Shown one piece after another: positions 11,201 through 23,754 of a stretch of DNA of 64,000 nucleotides (its first letter is position 1; each line of letters opens with the position of its first letter). Source of the DNA: Prunella strophiata. Taxonomy: Eukaryota; Chordata; Aves; Passeriformes; Prunellidae. The stretch is taken from NCBI GenBank assembly GCA_036583965.1, contig JAZBQD010000027.1, forward strand, positions 25,179,001-25,243,000, written 5' to 3'. A program made the translations under genes and the position numbers. The notes under the pieces are model-generated. The model saw nothing but the letters and a program-made list of their open reading frames with translations, was not told the origin of the DNA and ran no database searches.

Positions 11201-14200
11201 TCTCACAGCATAGGTGGGAGTGCACAGAGCCTCCTCCCACCTCCCAGGCAGCTGAACTGGGGTCTCCACACCCATCCAGCTCCTCTGCTCACCCAAGATG
11301 TTTTCTGTTTTCCTGCGCTCAATGATGAGGATGTCTGTGGCACCAGCAGGGATGTTGGTGATGAACACGTAACCTGAGGAACAGAACAGAGCATGAGGAG
11401 ACCCCCAGGGCAGAATAAAAAGGTCTGGGTGGGAAAAGCAGCTCATGGGACAAGTGTGTTTGTCGGGAAGCAGCACTGCCCTTCAGGAGCAGGGTGCCAA
11501 GGACCTAAATGCACATTGCACCAGTCTGTGAGCTCTCATCCCAGATTTCCTCTGAAATCCCATTAACAGATCACCATTATGGATGTCAGTCTGAGCACTG
11601 CTGGGTTTGGAGTCGGGAAGAAACTGCACAATGAAACAGTCTGGCTTTGGGGGTGTGGATGAATGTGCTTTCACACTCTGGCAAGAGCACAGAAGAAAAG
11701 CTTAGTAGTGATCAGGGCTGATGCTGAACAGAGGGTGGAAAAAGAGCATAGGTCCCCTCAGCTCCTGACTCCATGGAATTTGTCTCAGGAGTAACATAAA
11801 AACTGACCTTTAAAGGGAGAGGAAATAAGAGGCTTTTAAAGTTGCATGGTTTGGCAGTTTGTCTTTTCCGCTGGAAACCTAGGTCCTGTCTGTTCTGTAA
11901 GATATTATGAGGGTTGCAGTGGGAGGCCAAAACTGTACCCATACTGCTACAGGGGGTAAGACCATTACCCTTGCCCTGGAAAGGGGCCTGAGTGCTTTTC
12001 TAGGCTGCTGTTTGTAGGGAGAGAGGCAAAATAGGGAAACAACAGCAGTGTGAAATGTTGTTCCAAAACACCCTCAAACCACAGTTTGTTACTTACTAAT
12101 GAGCATAGAACAGTCCATTCCTTCTGTGGTTGGAGGACTGGGCCATCAGGCTGCAGGGAACCTCAGCCCAATTTCAGAGGGGTCTGTCCCTCAGCTGTGC
12201 CAGCCACAGGACTGGGGAAAGCAGGAGATTAAGTGCAGGCTGAAAAAATGCTGTGACCCTCATCATAACTTAAGTTTCAAATGAACACGTAGCACAAATA
12301 AAAGAAGATTCATTGATCTCTTCACATTATGTGAGGTGGGAGAGATGCCAAAATCAATAGGAACAAACAGATCCTCAGCTGCTTCCTATTCGAAACAGGT
12401 GAAGGGAAACCTTACCAGCCTAATATAGAGCACATCAAACCAATCTCCTCTGATGATTAAGTGAGAAGGACAAAACAGGCGTTTAAGCAGGGGTGGTGGC
12501 ACTCCTCAACTTTTTCCACCAAGCAGCTGGGAAAGCTCCTACCCACATTCAAGCCAGTCCCCCTCCATGCCAGCTGGTGGTAAGAAGTAGCAGGTGAAGT
12601 CTCCAGACTGGTAGCAGGGAATACCTATCTGTGAGATTGCCTTTCGGAAGGTGCCCGAGACACGGTGGCAAGTGCTGCCGTCCCCTCCACACACCCTGCA
12701 TCTGTCCATGGTCCGGGGCGAGTACAGGCTCCCATCGCACCCAACTGGCTGCAAAGGACAAAACAAGAAATGGTTTCCTGGGGCCAGCTTATCTCCACAG
12801 GGTCTTTCCCTGTGTGCTCTTTTGGGGGGGTTCTGGAGGGTACTAATGAATTAATCCGATGTGAGGCCTCTGTTTCAATTCTCTGCTGGGATCCCTTGGC
12901 TTTGCGAAGACCAGGAGGTCCAGCCATGCAAGTAAAATCCCAGTTTCTCTACTGCTTCCTCCCAGGGCCTCACCTCACACTTCCCATTGATGCAGACCCC
13001 TTGATAGGTCCTGTCCTTGCAGGAGGTGCCATCCTGTGCTCGGGCCATCAGCTGCCTCTCTCCACTCCGGGTGGTGCACTGGAGGTCACACGGCTTGTTG
13101 GAGATACTGGTGTAGTCATCTGCAGGGACAGAGGCACGGGGTCACCAGGCAGCTCAAGGTGCCCAGAGATGGGCAGTGAGGAAGGGGACCTTCCCCTTGT
13201 CCCTGCTGATGGTTTGATGTCACCTTGGATGTTCCTGCTACTCACAATGACACCCCAAGGCCACGGATTTTATAGCAGCAAAGGGATCATGGTGTGAGGC
13301 TGCACTGGGGACCGTGCCAAGCAGAAATACTTCCTGCTGGCAAACCCTCTTCCTTGCCATGCCCTTGTAGTGCCATCACTGTGCCCAACATGGCAATGTG
13401 CATCAGCAGATCCCAGGCCACACATAAATGCACAAGAGCAAAAAAAGGGCTGTAAGAGGGGCACTGACTGTGTGGGGTGGTGGCCAGCTCTGCCCAGTTC
13501 ACCTGAGCAGGTGCAGATGTTCCATGTCCCCTTGGAAGCTAGTGGAAAACCAGGTGAGTCCAGAAACAGGGTAATATCTTAGGTGAACTCAGTCTGGGCC
13601 TCAAGGGACAACTGGACACCCGTGTGAAGTCACTGTGTAGGAAATGGATGAGCAACCCAGAGCAGCTTGTCCCCTTGTCTTTAGGACTTGTCCCTCATCC
13701 CTTGTCCCCTAGGACTTTACTTTTCTGTGCCTGAGAAGATCCTGTGAGTGTTTTCTGACCCTCAGCTCTGGTGTGAAGTTGTGAAAACCCACCTGGATAG
13801 AGGGGCATCCAGTGGTAATAGTGCTTCCCAAAGGCTTTGGCATTGAAACTGGAGCACTGCTGCTGTTTGAAGCTTGCTGTGTTGGCTGGGCAGGGCTATG
13901 GAGGGAATAAATGCAATCAAAAAGCTCCCTATCTCACAGCCATTCTTGTGACAGTTGCTTGTCCCTGCTCCATCCTTGCAGGATGAAAATGCCCTTGAAG
14001 GAATTGGTGATGGGCTTGAAGGTCCCCTAAGAGAGGCAGAAAGGCCAGGCCTTCATTGCCAACGGCCTCTCACACAGCTGTGTTTAACAGCCCTGCAAAA
14101 ATTCCTTCCAGCAATGGGGAAAGCATGCTGGAAAAACTTCATCCCTCCCCTCATCCCACAACAAATATGCTTTTACATCCTTTTATCCCATCTCCCAGTC

Positions 14201-17200
14201 CCAAAGAATAGAGCCCATCTCCCACATCCTCAAAGGCACACCATCCACCACCCCAGGAGAGGATCATATCCCTTGTCTCCATCCTCTGAGGGACCAATCC
14301 CACCCCCAGTGCTGGTGATTTTGCAGCTCCAAGTAGCACCCCCTGAGTCCCACACCCCCCAGTAAGGACCAGGCAGAATTGGAAGTGGTCCTCACCTGCT
14401 GCTGGCACAGTTGGTAGTGCTTGGCTTGACCAACACACATGGTGCTATTTGTTCCCTGAGGCATCTGCAGCCTGAAAAGCAGAAGTTTCCAGACGTGAGC
14501 TGGAAGGCTGTGAAGTACCAGGTACTGAGGATGACACAGGAGTGAGGCCTGACTTAAGTGGGAGAAACAAGGCAGGTATTCCATCAGAGCAGAGCTTTCT
14601 GGATCTAGACTGGCCAACATCTCCTCTAAAACATCTTCAGTGCTTTTAGGTGGGCTGTGATTTTAGGCTGGTTTTGTTTTGGGGTTGAGCAGACAGGGAG
14701 CAACTGCAGTATTGGCATCCCTGTGTCCCTTCACCTCTGAGCTCCAGAAGGACTGATGTGACCAAAAGACAATAGACCCTGATGGTCTATCACTCCTATG
14801 AATGTGCCCAGGATTTGCAGTGACTGGGGGAGGTGATTTCAGAATCCACTGTGCAATTGGCAGAGAGATGGTGCCTGTCAGGGGGACTGGCCACCCCAAC
14901 AGATTATCAGAGAAGGGTTGGACCAGGTGATGAACCAAAACCATAGGAATTTCTCAACACTTGAGTATTTCACTCTGGCCAGCGTGAGCTCTCCAGGAGA
15001 TACTGGGCTGATGCAAAGACAGAAATAATTCTTGAAAGCTGTGAAGATATGTGGAGAGTGGCTGAGACCACAGGTTAAGGCAATGCAGTAATGATGTGCA
15101 AAGTAATTTAGGCAATGTGTAAAGATCTGTAGCAGACAATGTGTTAACAGCACTGGGAACTGAGGATACAAGGACACCATAAGCATATTCAGGCTGGCCT
15201 GGCTGGAGGTACTGCAGCTGTCCTTCCAGAGCAATGCTTTATATGACACAGGCAGAGCCTAAATTTGCAGGAAGACTTCAACAGTGCCATGCCTTTTAAA
15301 AGCAGAGGCTTCTTGCAGACTCAGGCAGAAATTGCTTTGTGGCCATACCTGGCTCACACTTAAGCCATTCACCTTAAAGCTACAGCAACTTTTGGGCTGG
15401 GATTTCTCTTTTTTAAATTCAGATTTGATCCCTGGACTAAAACATCACAGCAAACCCTTCCCAAGCTGTGGAGTCAAGGATAGAGCTGGCATCAAATGGA
15501 GAGAAAAATGTTTCTTCTGGAAGCAGGCAAAGGGCAGAAGAGCTACTCTGGCTGTAGGGGTGCAGGACAGCCCCAGGCTCCCTCCCAGGGCTGTTCCCCG
15601 CTGCTTTCCTAGGGTGCTGGAGAGGAGGAGGAGCAGCAGCAGAGACATCCAAGGAAGCCACAGCCAGAGGGAAGGTCCTACAGCACATCTGGACCTTCCC
15701 CATGCTGTCAACCAGCTCACCAAAAAGAAGTTTTGTGCTGCAGGAAGGAGGGCAGGTCGGGGGCCCTGGTGTGAGCTTGCTCTGCTCAGAAGTGCATTCA
15801 CGCAGAAGGGAAAACTCTCTGTGCTGCAGGATGCCTGCTCTCATTAACGTCCCACCAGCCTGGAGTAGAGGTTACAGAGCTGCTGGAGGGGGAAGTGGTT
15901 GCAAGGTAGCCCAGAGTTGACAGCAGAAGTCCAGGCAGCTGCAGATCCCCTGCTCTCCCCACTCCCACAAATCCAATCCCACTGATCCCAGGACTGGAAC
16001 AGCTGTAGGGGACAAATGCAGATGCTGTCAGGTGACAGCCAGATAAATGACAGAGGGGGAAAAACTTGCCAGCTCTGCAGGGAATAAAGAGGGGAAATTG
16101 CTGAGATGTGGCTGAGCTGGCTGCTGCCAGGAGTAAATCAAGTCCCCATAAGGTGTCTGGCAATAAGTGCCCACATCCTGAGCACAGGAACTGGCCACAA
16201 ATCAGGACTGGGCTGGTCAGAGCAGCCATGGCAATGAAGGGTTGTGAGGGAAAGGAGAAGAGGAACAGAGCCAACCCATAACCCTGTCATCTTCAGGACT
16301 CCAAGAGAGGACCAACCCCTTGCTCCCCATCAGATAAGTCAAGCTGAGTGTGACATGTTCAGGGAACCTGTCACCTGCCCACTGCAGCGTGCTTCTCCTG
16401 TCACCCTTCCCCACCACTGCCCACACATAACAGCTGCCTTCCTTTCTCAGAGGCCACAGATGAGGGAATGGCTGACCCTGCAAACCCAGGAGGTTCAGCC
16501 CCAAAACACAGGTCTGGGGCACCCCATTGCCCTGGCCAGGGGCTCAGGCTGGGCCACAGCTCACCTCTGTCTCAAGCAGTGCCTCTCCCGAGACGTGACT
16601 CCCCCTCCGCAGGACCGGGAGCAGGTGGACCAGGAGCTCCATTCTCCCCACCACTTGGTGACTTCTTCATCCCAGGTGCCAGCTCCATCTGCTGCCTCAC
16701 TACTGTCCTGACAGAAACAGAGCACTGTTAGCTGGAGAACCTGGCTCCTCACCACCAAAGGCAGCTGTCCTGTCACCTGGATGACCCAGCAGTGGGACAA
16801 ACGTGCCAGGGTCTGAGTCCTGTGGGACCACACCAGGATCTCAAAATTAAAACTTCCCTCCAAGACTGAGTTCTGCATGGGAAGGAGGATGCCTTGGGAT
16901 CTCACAGGATGAGAAGGGCTGTAGGGCTGGACATGTGTGGCAGTAACAGGAGCTGCAGCCTGGCCCCACAGCATCACTGCCAGCACAGCTCACACCTGGC
17001 TCAGGAGAGAAGAGGAAGAGCTGCAGTTCTTGGCTGTGTAGGGAAGCTGGGAGTACACAGGTGTCAATCCTCAGAGCTGCATTTCCATGAATAACCTTCC
17101 CTTTGTGACTAAAGCAGCTCAGATCCAGGCTCCTCATCCCCCAATAATTTTCAAGAGAGCTTCAGAACCAGAGCCTCTCCCCACGAACCCCACTATGTTC

Positions 17201-20200
17201 AGAGGAGGAATGCTCCTTCTCCCAGCACACCTTGCTGGGGCTCAGCCTTTAAATTTGGCAAACCTGAGCTTCTCTGGCCCCAGCAGGGTCCTTGCAGTAG
17301 GCTGCTGTTGGCTGTGCCTCCACAATTCCCAGCAGGTAAGCAATTCCATGGTTTAGTTGGGTTTTTTTTTTTTCCTGGCAGTATTTTCCTGTTTAGTGTC
17401 TGATGGTCTAAAAGCTCCCAGGGACTTTGGCAAACTTGCATTTGCAAGAACTAATCTGCTGTTTAGTGAAACACAGCTGTGAGTAGTGTTGAATGCAGCC
17501 CTGAGTTTAACACAGGACAGTGACTGGAAGGGATTTATCCAGCTAACATGCCAAGTGTTTAAATATTAATGGACAAAAATTAATACTGTGTGTGTGTGAA
17601 GTGTGCTTTCTTAAAGCAAGGGCTCAGGGCAGTTGTGTCAGTGCTACTGTTAGCAAAACATGCTGGGTTTAGTGGCTGATGGTCCTGTTGTAAACAGGTT
17701 TTTGTTGGTCCTGTTGGTTAGATGGTCCTGTTGTAAACAACCCTCTGCAAAGCAGAACTGATGGATGGGAGAGAAAAATCTGCAGGGTTTGCTCATCTCT
17801 AAATGTTCTCTGCTCACTACTTGGGCTGTCTCTTGGCTTTATGCTCTTTCTCAGTGTAATAAAGCCATAGTGCTCTTCATTTTGTGTGTAATTCCTGCCT
17901 GAGAACTTGTGTTTCTTCAGTGCCTGCCAACAGAACAGCCCCTGGGCAGAGGAGATGCAGCTGGTTTATGCAAATGGTTTTAAGTTGTAACTTAAATGGT
18001 TGAAATGTGCATAGTGCCTCTTTTTGATGGCCAACTCTGATGCAAAAAAAAAAAAAAAAAAAAAAAAAGCACCAAGTTACCTGATGCTTTGCTCTCCAGT
18101 GATTGCAATAGCTGATTTCAAAAACAAGACAACAAAACTCTTTGTTGTACTTCAGTGTTCTGGCTGGAGCTGACAGGGACCAAATACTGTAGCCAGCAGC
18201 TGAGCTGCTCATTAGGAAAATGAAATTAAAAGAAACAGACATGTTTTCAAAAATACCTTTTTCTGTTCTTCCAAACTATCATCTTAACCAATTTCCTATG
18301 AGAATTTTTGTCTCACTGTCTATTATCAGACTGTAAATGGAAATTCTGACTATGCAGCTTCCACATTTACAAAGGCAATAAACCAAAAGTCTCTCAGTGT
18401 AAGGAATTTTCAGCTAAAATCTTTCCTTGACCTCTCCTATGCTTCTTCATGACACATATTTCAAGGCTGGGGTGGAAGAGCTCTTTACAGCTGTCAGGAA
18501 GGAGAATTCCAGTGATTTATCTGGTGTCTGAGTGGAGAGCTCAGCACAAAATTGATTCTCCCATAGCTGGAGGAAAAACCAAAGCTGGTGTCTTACCCTT
18601 TCCTTGAGGCACATGGACTGCCTGGACAGAAAGCATGTGGACCAAAAGCTGCAATATTTGCACAGCTTTTCCCCAAATGGCAATAAAAACATGTGTAACT
18701 GTAACCTACAAGGTAGTCCTGCCCTGAGGATCTTGTGATCCCAACAGGTGAGAAGAGGCAGAAGGAGAACAGGTGAAGCGAGGCAGTCTGCTCTGTTGAT
18801 CTACCCCAGACACAAAGCAGGGTTTGTGTATTTGGAATGATGAGAAGCTGCAGGCTCCTTTTCAGGGTTCCTGCTCTTGGGGTGTTTTGCCTGGGTGCAA
18901 GGAGATCAGGGATGTGGGGGCACAGCTGAGGTTTGGGGGAGATCAGCATCCCTGCCTTTGTGAGCTTCTTTCTGTGAGAAATAGGATAGGACACATCTCT
19001 GCACTGCCCCTCACTGACAGGATGAAGATTTATTGAAAGATGCTAGTCAGGGAGATTTGTTCTTTTAATAGAATGTGTTCCCCCATACCCATAATCCCTG
19101 TTCTGCTTCCTCTCTGTGCTGGAGGAATCAATCACTTTTTAAGTAGATTGATTTGGCTCTCAGGTTTTCCATGACCAAGCTCCCTTGCCAGACCTTCCCT
19201 AGGAGCATTTATTTTTTTGTGTAAGCAAGGACAATGCTGAGCTGTCCCCTTGGCCATGTCCCTTATGGCTGCATCTGAGTCCTAGGCCTGGACTAGGAGT
19301 GGGAACTTAGAGCTGGGGCAGCTGGTTCCAATCTCTGCTGAATTTATTGTATTGTCAGAAATAAGTCTGCACTGACCACGACACAAAAGTGGTTCTTGTT
19401 TTTAATTGAAGAGATATGCATTTTCCAAAAGTCTAGATAATAAATTAAGGATGGTGGGACAGACTCTAGATTAGATAAACTCCTAGCTTCAGTTTCCCAA
19501 GCCTCTCAACAAATCCCAAGAGTGAATTCTGGACAAATGAATTCCCCCTACCCACCTACTCCTCACAGAGGGAGAAATAAAAAGGGGCTGAATTTTGAAC
19601 TCTTTTGTCCTGTCCTGGTTATGGGAGATGCTGGAGCTGCTCCAATTTGCACTCTGCTGCAGAATCATGGAAAAGGAGGAGGCTAGAAACACCAGAGCAC
19701 AGGAGATGCACACGGGTCCACCCTTTATAAGGCTGGCTCTGCCTAAAGGAGATATGATTCCTTAGGTGATGAGAATTTCCATCCCTAGAAAAGACAGACT
19801 ATATTCCAGCTCAGCCAGGTGCTCCCCACAAGAATTTCCCCTGAGGTGCTTGTGGTTTGGCACTTGGTGGTTCCAGAGCTGCAGTTTTTCCTCTCTGAGG
19901 CTAACCAAGGAATTCCTGTGCCTCCACACCTGTGCTGGAAGCCATGGGAGGGCTCCTCACTGGGGGAGCAGAGCTGTGAACCCCAACCTGCAGGGAGCTT
20001 TTCCAGGATAAAATGCCTGTCTCCAGACTTGCCAGTATCAAAGGAGCATCACTCTCTAAGCCAGTGCTACTGAAAGCTCTTTCTGCCCAAGCCAAGGCCC
20101 AGCAGCTGCTTCCCCTCTCCCCCCTGCCAAACAAAGGCTGCCACAAGCAAAAAATGCTTCAGCCCTGCACAGAAGGGTGGGCCTGGCCTGACATCCTATC

Positions 20201-23111
20201 AGATTTCCAGGCGGCCTTTCTGAAGTTTAAAGGGATAAAATAAATTCTCCACTGCCTCTCTGTCATGCTCTGGACCAGCTCAGAGCTACACTGGCTTTCC
20301 CAGAGACCTGGGAATAACTGCAATTACCGAGTCAGTGGCCCAGTCCCCCGTGTTGCTTATTGTTATCTTGAGATTCATTAGAGCCTGGCTCCTGGAAAAA
20401 AAGCTGTCTGGGAAGAGAGACCACAAACATGCCTCCTTAATAGAGGAGCTGGGGGAAAGGCTCTCTCTGCAGCCTTGAGGGCTGGCCCACCACTGAAGGG
20501 CACAGTAGCTGCTGTAAAATGTTCTGCTTAGCCCTGTCTGAGCGTGTAGGACAACTCAGAACAGCAGCTGAAAATGAAATAAATTCTTACCAGGCCTTTT
20601 CTGAGCCTGTTAACTGTATGTCCGCTACTAAAAAATTTCCACGATCCCTTTACTGAAGGGCTTCTCTCTGCAGCAAACCACACCACTTACTGAAATACTA
20701 AGTAGCTTCAGATGTCTGAATGCCTGGAATGAATGGCAGATTATTATCTGGGAGTGAATGACCGTGTTCAACGCCCCTGGTTTGGGTCTGACTAAAGCTG
20801 TGGTGCTACACTCTACCAGAGCCCTGAGAAAAAACAATAGCAGTTGCAATTATGCAATTATGCCCCGATGTTTCACAAAAGAAGTGTATAGAAGTGTATA
20901 CTTCTTTTTTATACAAAAGAAGTATAAAGCTATTTCTCATCCTGTCATTGTTTTACACTATTTATGTAGACTAAATAGTCTGTGTGAGAGATTCAATACT
21001 GGAAGCAGACACAAACCCAAAATTTCCCTAGAAAAACTGAAACAAGGTATCTGAGGAATTTTTCATAGGGGCAGGTATCCTGAGCTAAAACTAGAATAAT
21101 TTTTAAAGGATCAGTAAGAACTGTAATCTGTGGGGAAATTGAAACTTAAGGATGTGGAATTGCAGCAGATAAGTAACAAAAATCTGGACATATAATGAGG
21201 CACAGATGAAAAGCAAATTAGAAAACCAGTGAACAGAAGCCAGTGGAGAAACTACCAAGTTCTGTTCATAGTCCTGCCATGCCAGGAAGTTCACAGGCAA
21301 GTGCTGTCATTACAAAACACTGGGTCCAAGTCAGGTCATTCCCTGCAAGCAGGACAACACTCTTATCCTGGAGCAAGCTGCTAGAAAGGATGGAAAACTG
21401 TGAAGGGGGAGAAGGGAGTGAACACGAGACATGTCTATCACCAGGTTTTGCAGAGGCATTGAATGCAGTTAGGAAGGAAGTTAGCTAGGAAGTTGTTAGC
21501 CCAAACTATGGATTGAGGTTTTCTGACACTCTTTATAAAATGTTTTATATAGACAACGGGAGGGCAGGGGAAATTCCCCAATGAGCACTTTTGTGTGCTG
21601 CCTTGCACCAGAGATCGACAACAATCAGTACCAGCAACTAGGCCAACTCACACCACATCATCGGTGATCAGATTGCTCCGTGGGGAGCAAGGGAATCTTC
21701 AGGGCAGAGCTGGACACAGAGCTGGTGGGTGTTTATCCTGGAAAGCCCTCCTCCCACCTGGGGATGCCCTTGTCTGAGGTGTTGTGCAAACACAGCTGCT
21801 GGGGCAGGGAGTGCACAAGTGTTGATGGAGGAGTCCATCCAGGTCGGTCCCTAATGAAGGACTTTACATCTGTTTAGCTTGACCTGGCTTGCTCTGCCTG
21901 AAGCTTCTGACTTAGCCCTGCAGCTCAGGGGTAAACAGAACAGGCAGCAGATGGGCAGGGAGGTACAAACCAAGTGGGAATGAGACACTTGAGCGTCAAA
22001 ATTAAGACAAACCCCAGAACAGGAGACACTGCTGCTCCTCAAACCTGAGTTATCCCCAGTAAATCCGCAGTGTCTGGTCTTCTCTGTGTCTAAAATGGCT
22101 CATGTGGGATTGCTTTATCCCAGCCATGAGTCTGGGGGTGGGAAACACAACCCAAAACCCTCTTCCTTTAGCAGAGCAGAATTCCTTAGGCAGCAAAGAA
22201 ATCCGGCCGGGTTCCCCTCGAGGAAACGGGAGCGCCGAGGCACAATGCAGGCAGTGACCCGTGGAGCCAGGGGCACTGCCGGCGCCCCGCGAAGTCGGGA
22301 TTTCTGCCGGGAACACGGATTTCTGCCGGCCCTGCCACGGGAACGGGGGCGATTCACCCCGGCTGGGCCTCGGGGAGGAGACGGGACAGGCACAGGGGTC
22401 TCGGTGCCGCGGTGAAACAAGTGCCACGGGAGGAGGGCCAGGCTGAGGGGTCCTTTGTGGAGGAGAGAAGAGATGAGGGCAGCGCGAGGCTCTGATGCCT
22501 GGACAGGCACCCCATGGTTAGTGGGGAGAAGCAGCTGCCTGAAGCCACGCTCGGGGTGGCGGGGGGGGACAGGGAAGGGGGAAATCTGTCTGTTTCCAGC
22601 CCTAAACTTGATCCAACCTTCTGCTAGGGACGAACGTGCAGGGATGAACGGTGGTGGGCAGCTTCGGGCGAACCCCCAGCCAGGGAAAGGCGCCGCGCCC
22701 CCGTGGTCCCTCTAGTGATGCTGGGACCCTCTTGGAGCATCCTCACACCCCCATCAGCCTTTTGTTAGTGCCAGGCACGGCAAGCGGGCAAAGCCCGGGG
22801 TCAACTTGCAGGAGAGGCGACGAACCCCCCTTCCCAAGCAGCGCACGAGTGCGGGAGGGAAGCGTGGGGATCCCGGAGCACGGGACCCTGAAACCTGCGG
22901 GGAAGGGCGAGGCGCCGCGGGTCGGACCCCTCTCCGTCCCTGCCCCGCCGCGGCTCCCCGAGGGGAGGGAGGACAGGAAGGAAGGCGGGAGGGAGGGCGC
23001 GGGGGAGGCTCGGCAGCCGCCGCTTACCTTATCGCCGAGGGGCGCGGCGGCGCGGAGGAGGAGGAGGATGAGGAGGAGGATGAGGAGGAGGCGGCGGGGA
23101 GCGGCGGCCAT
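3054..23111 (-). CDS. ADAMTSL2: ADAMTSL2-type secreted ADAMTS-like glycoprotein, 18 coding exons
   Basis: Extracellular-matrix ADAMTS-like protein without a protease domain; human ADAMTSL2 binds LTBP1/fibrillin microfibrils and tunes TGF-beta. Coding exons, 5' to 3': 23111-23028, 16707-16565, 14471-14396, 13895-13793, 13119-12974, 12748-12625, 11373-11293, 10970-10795, 10541-10112, 9430-9022, 8253-8147, 7961-7835, 7494-7281, 6697-6542, 6167-5997, 4359-4183, 3445-3301, 3172-3054. The sum is 2988 nt (995 residues plus TGA); human ADAMTSL2 is 951. Order: signal peptide (1-28), TSP1 repeat from residue 47 ([13 protein letters not shown]), cysteine-rich region (CGGDGSTC), spacer (to about 311), low-complexity linker (about 312-610), six TSP1 repeats (about 610-945), PLAC domain at the C-terminus. 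Junctions are in phase; the exon 9 donor is weak. The symbol gives the closest family member; it may instead be an ADAMTSL2 paralogue (see findings). Confidence 0.9.
3998..4094. repeat. Two-copy tandem repeat, unit about 44 bp
   Basis: The phrase 'agcagaacttgggRtcccat' with its flank recurs after about 44 bases and is followed by a partial third unit ending at 'ttggcagagcagg'. It lies in the ADAMTSL2-type intron between the last two full TSP1 exons (3301-3445 and 4183-4359), about 90 bases downstream of the donor at 4182. No coding role is apparent. Confidence 0.75.
9828..9912 (-). repeat. CR1-like LINE 3' fragment
   Basis: The plus strand reads 'atcacaaagctacagaatg', then 'cctggttgggaacctttgag' and 'atcatcaagtccaacc'. 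This is the reverse complement of a degraded CR1 3' end, so the element points to the minus strand. It sits in an intron of the ADAMTSL2-type gene between exons 9 and 10 and is heavily truncated. Confidence 0.65.
17671..17741. repeat. Short local duplication in intron 1
   Basis: The string 'gatggtcctgttgtaaaca' occurs twice about 50 bases apart, separated by a partial copy ('ttggtcctgttggtta'). It is a small tandem duplication in the first intron of the ADAMTSL2-type gene, with no evident function. Confidence 0.6.
18044..18068. repeat. A25 homopolymer
   Basis: Twenty-five consecutive A in the first intron of the ADAMTSL2-type gene. No LINE body is recognisable just upstream, so this is either a simple microsatellite or the tail of an old unrecognised insertion. 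Confidence 0.9.
23028..23111 (-). CDS. Signal-peptide exon of the ADAMTSL2-type gene
   Basis: Coding exon 1, 28 codons. It starts MAAAPRR, continues with a run of Leu and Ile ([12 protein letters not shown]), then RAAAPLGDK, which is a typical secretory signal. The donor is AAG|GTAAGCG, phase 0, and joins in frame to the exon at 16707-16565, which opens with an acidic stretch before the first TSP1 repeat. This ATG was chosen because it gives a signal peptide, lies in a CpG island and fits the phase. The intervening intron is about 6.3 kb and shows no other exon. Confidence 0.82.
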
Positions 23112-23286
23112 GCCGCGCTGCTGCTGCCGCTGCCGCGGAGGAGGAGGCGGCTCGGCGGCCCACCAGCGGCGGCTGCGGGCGCGGCGGGGCCCGCGGAGCG
23201 CGGCCCGGCATGGCTGGGGGAGTTAATGACTTTACAACCTGCCGGGTGGCGGGCGGCGACCCGCGGCGCGGCCGCTCGGCGGGGGA

Positions 23287-23390
23287 GGGATGGGGATGGG
23301 GATGGGGGATGGGGAATGGGGATGGGGATGGGGATTGGGGATGGGGATGGGGATGGGGATGGGGATGGGGATGGGGATGGGATGGGGGCC
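23287..23390. repeat. (GGGATG/GGGGAT)n tract with G-quadruplex potential
   Basis: About 17 imperfect six-base units, each with a run of three to five G on the plus strand, interrupted by 'gggaat' and 'gggatt' variants. The spacing (G3-5 separated by one to three bases) fits the usual G-quadruplex pattern many times over. Because the flanking gene is on the minus strand, the G-rich strand is its template strand. Confidence 0.92.
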
Positions 23391-23754
23391 GGGCCCTCCT
23401 CGGGCCCCGCCGCGCCCCGCCTGCCCCTCGCACCGCCCTGCTGCCGCCGTGCCCGGGGCTCGGAGCTCTCCCGGAGCTCTGCGCGATTCACTCCGGGCCC
23501 CCGCGGCGACCTCGGCACCGAGAGGTCCCTGCGGAGCCACCCGCGCTGCCCCTCGCTCTCAAGCGGAGCGCTCCGTTCGTTTCCTCCCTCACAAAAACTC
23601 TCTTGCTGCCCGGTTCCTCCTTCCTGCCCTCTGTAGGGAAGCTCTGTTTCCCAGGGCATCCCTCTGCCCCGGCTGGAGCAGCCTGTGCTCCGTGCTGGAA
23701 CAGAGAACAGCATCCCTCAGGACACGGGGAGCTGCTCTTGCTGGGATGGTGGTT

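Larger units (their letters stand above)
22850..23560 (-). promoter_or_regulatory. CpG-island promoter of the ADAMTSL2-type gene
   Basis: GC-rich and CpG-dense sequence surrounds the signal-peptide exon, with stop-poor frames on both strands. No TATA box is evident upstream of the ATG at 23111. The island contains the hexanucleotide G-run tract at 23287-23390, placing it about 175-280 bases upstream of the start codon in the 5' UTR or core promoter. The exact transcription start cannot be read from sequence. Confidence 0.7.
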
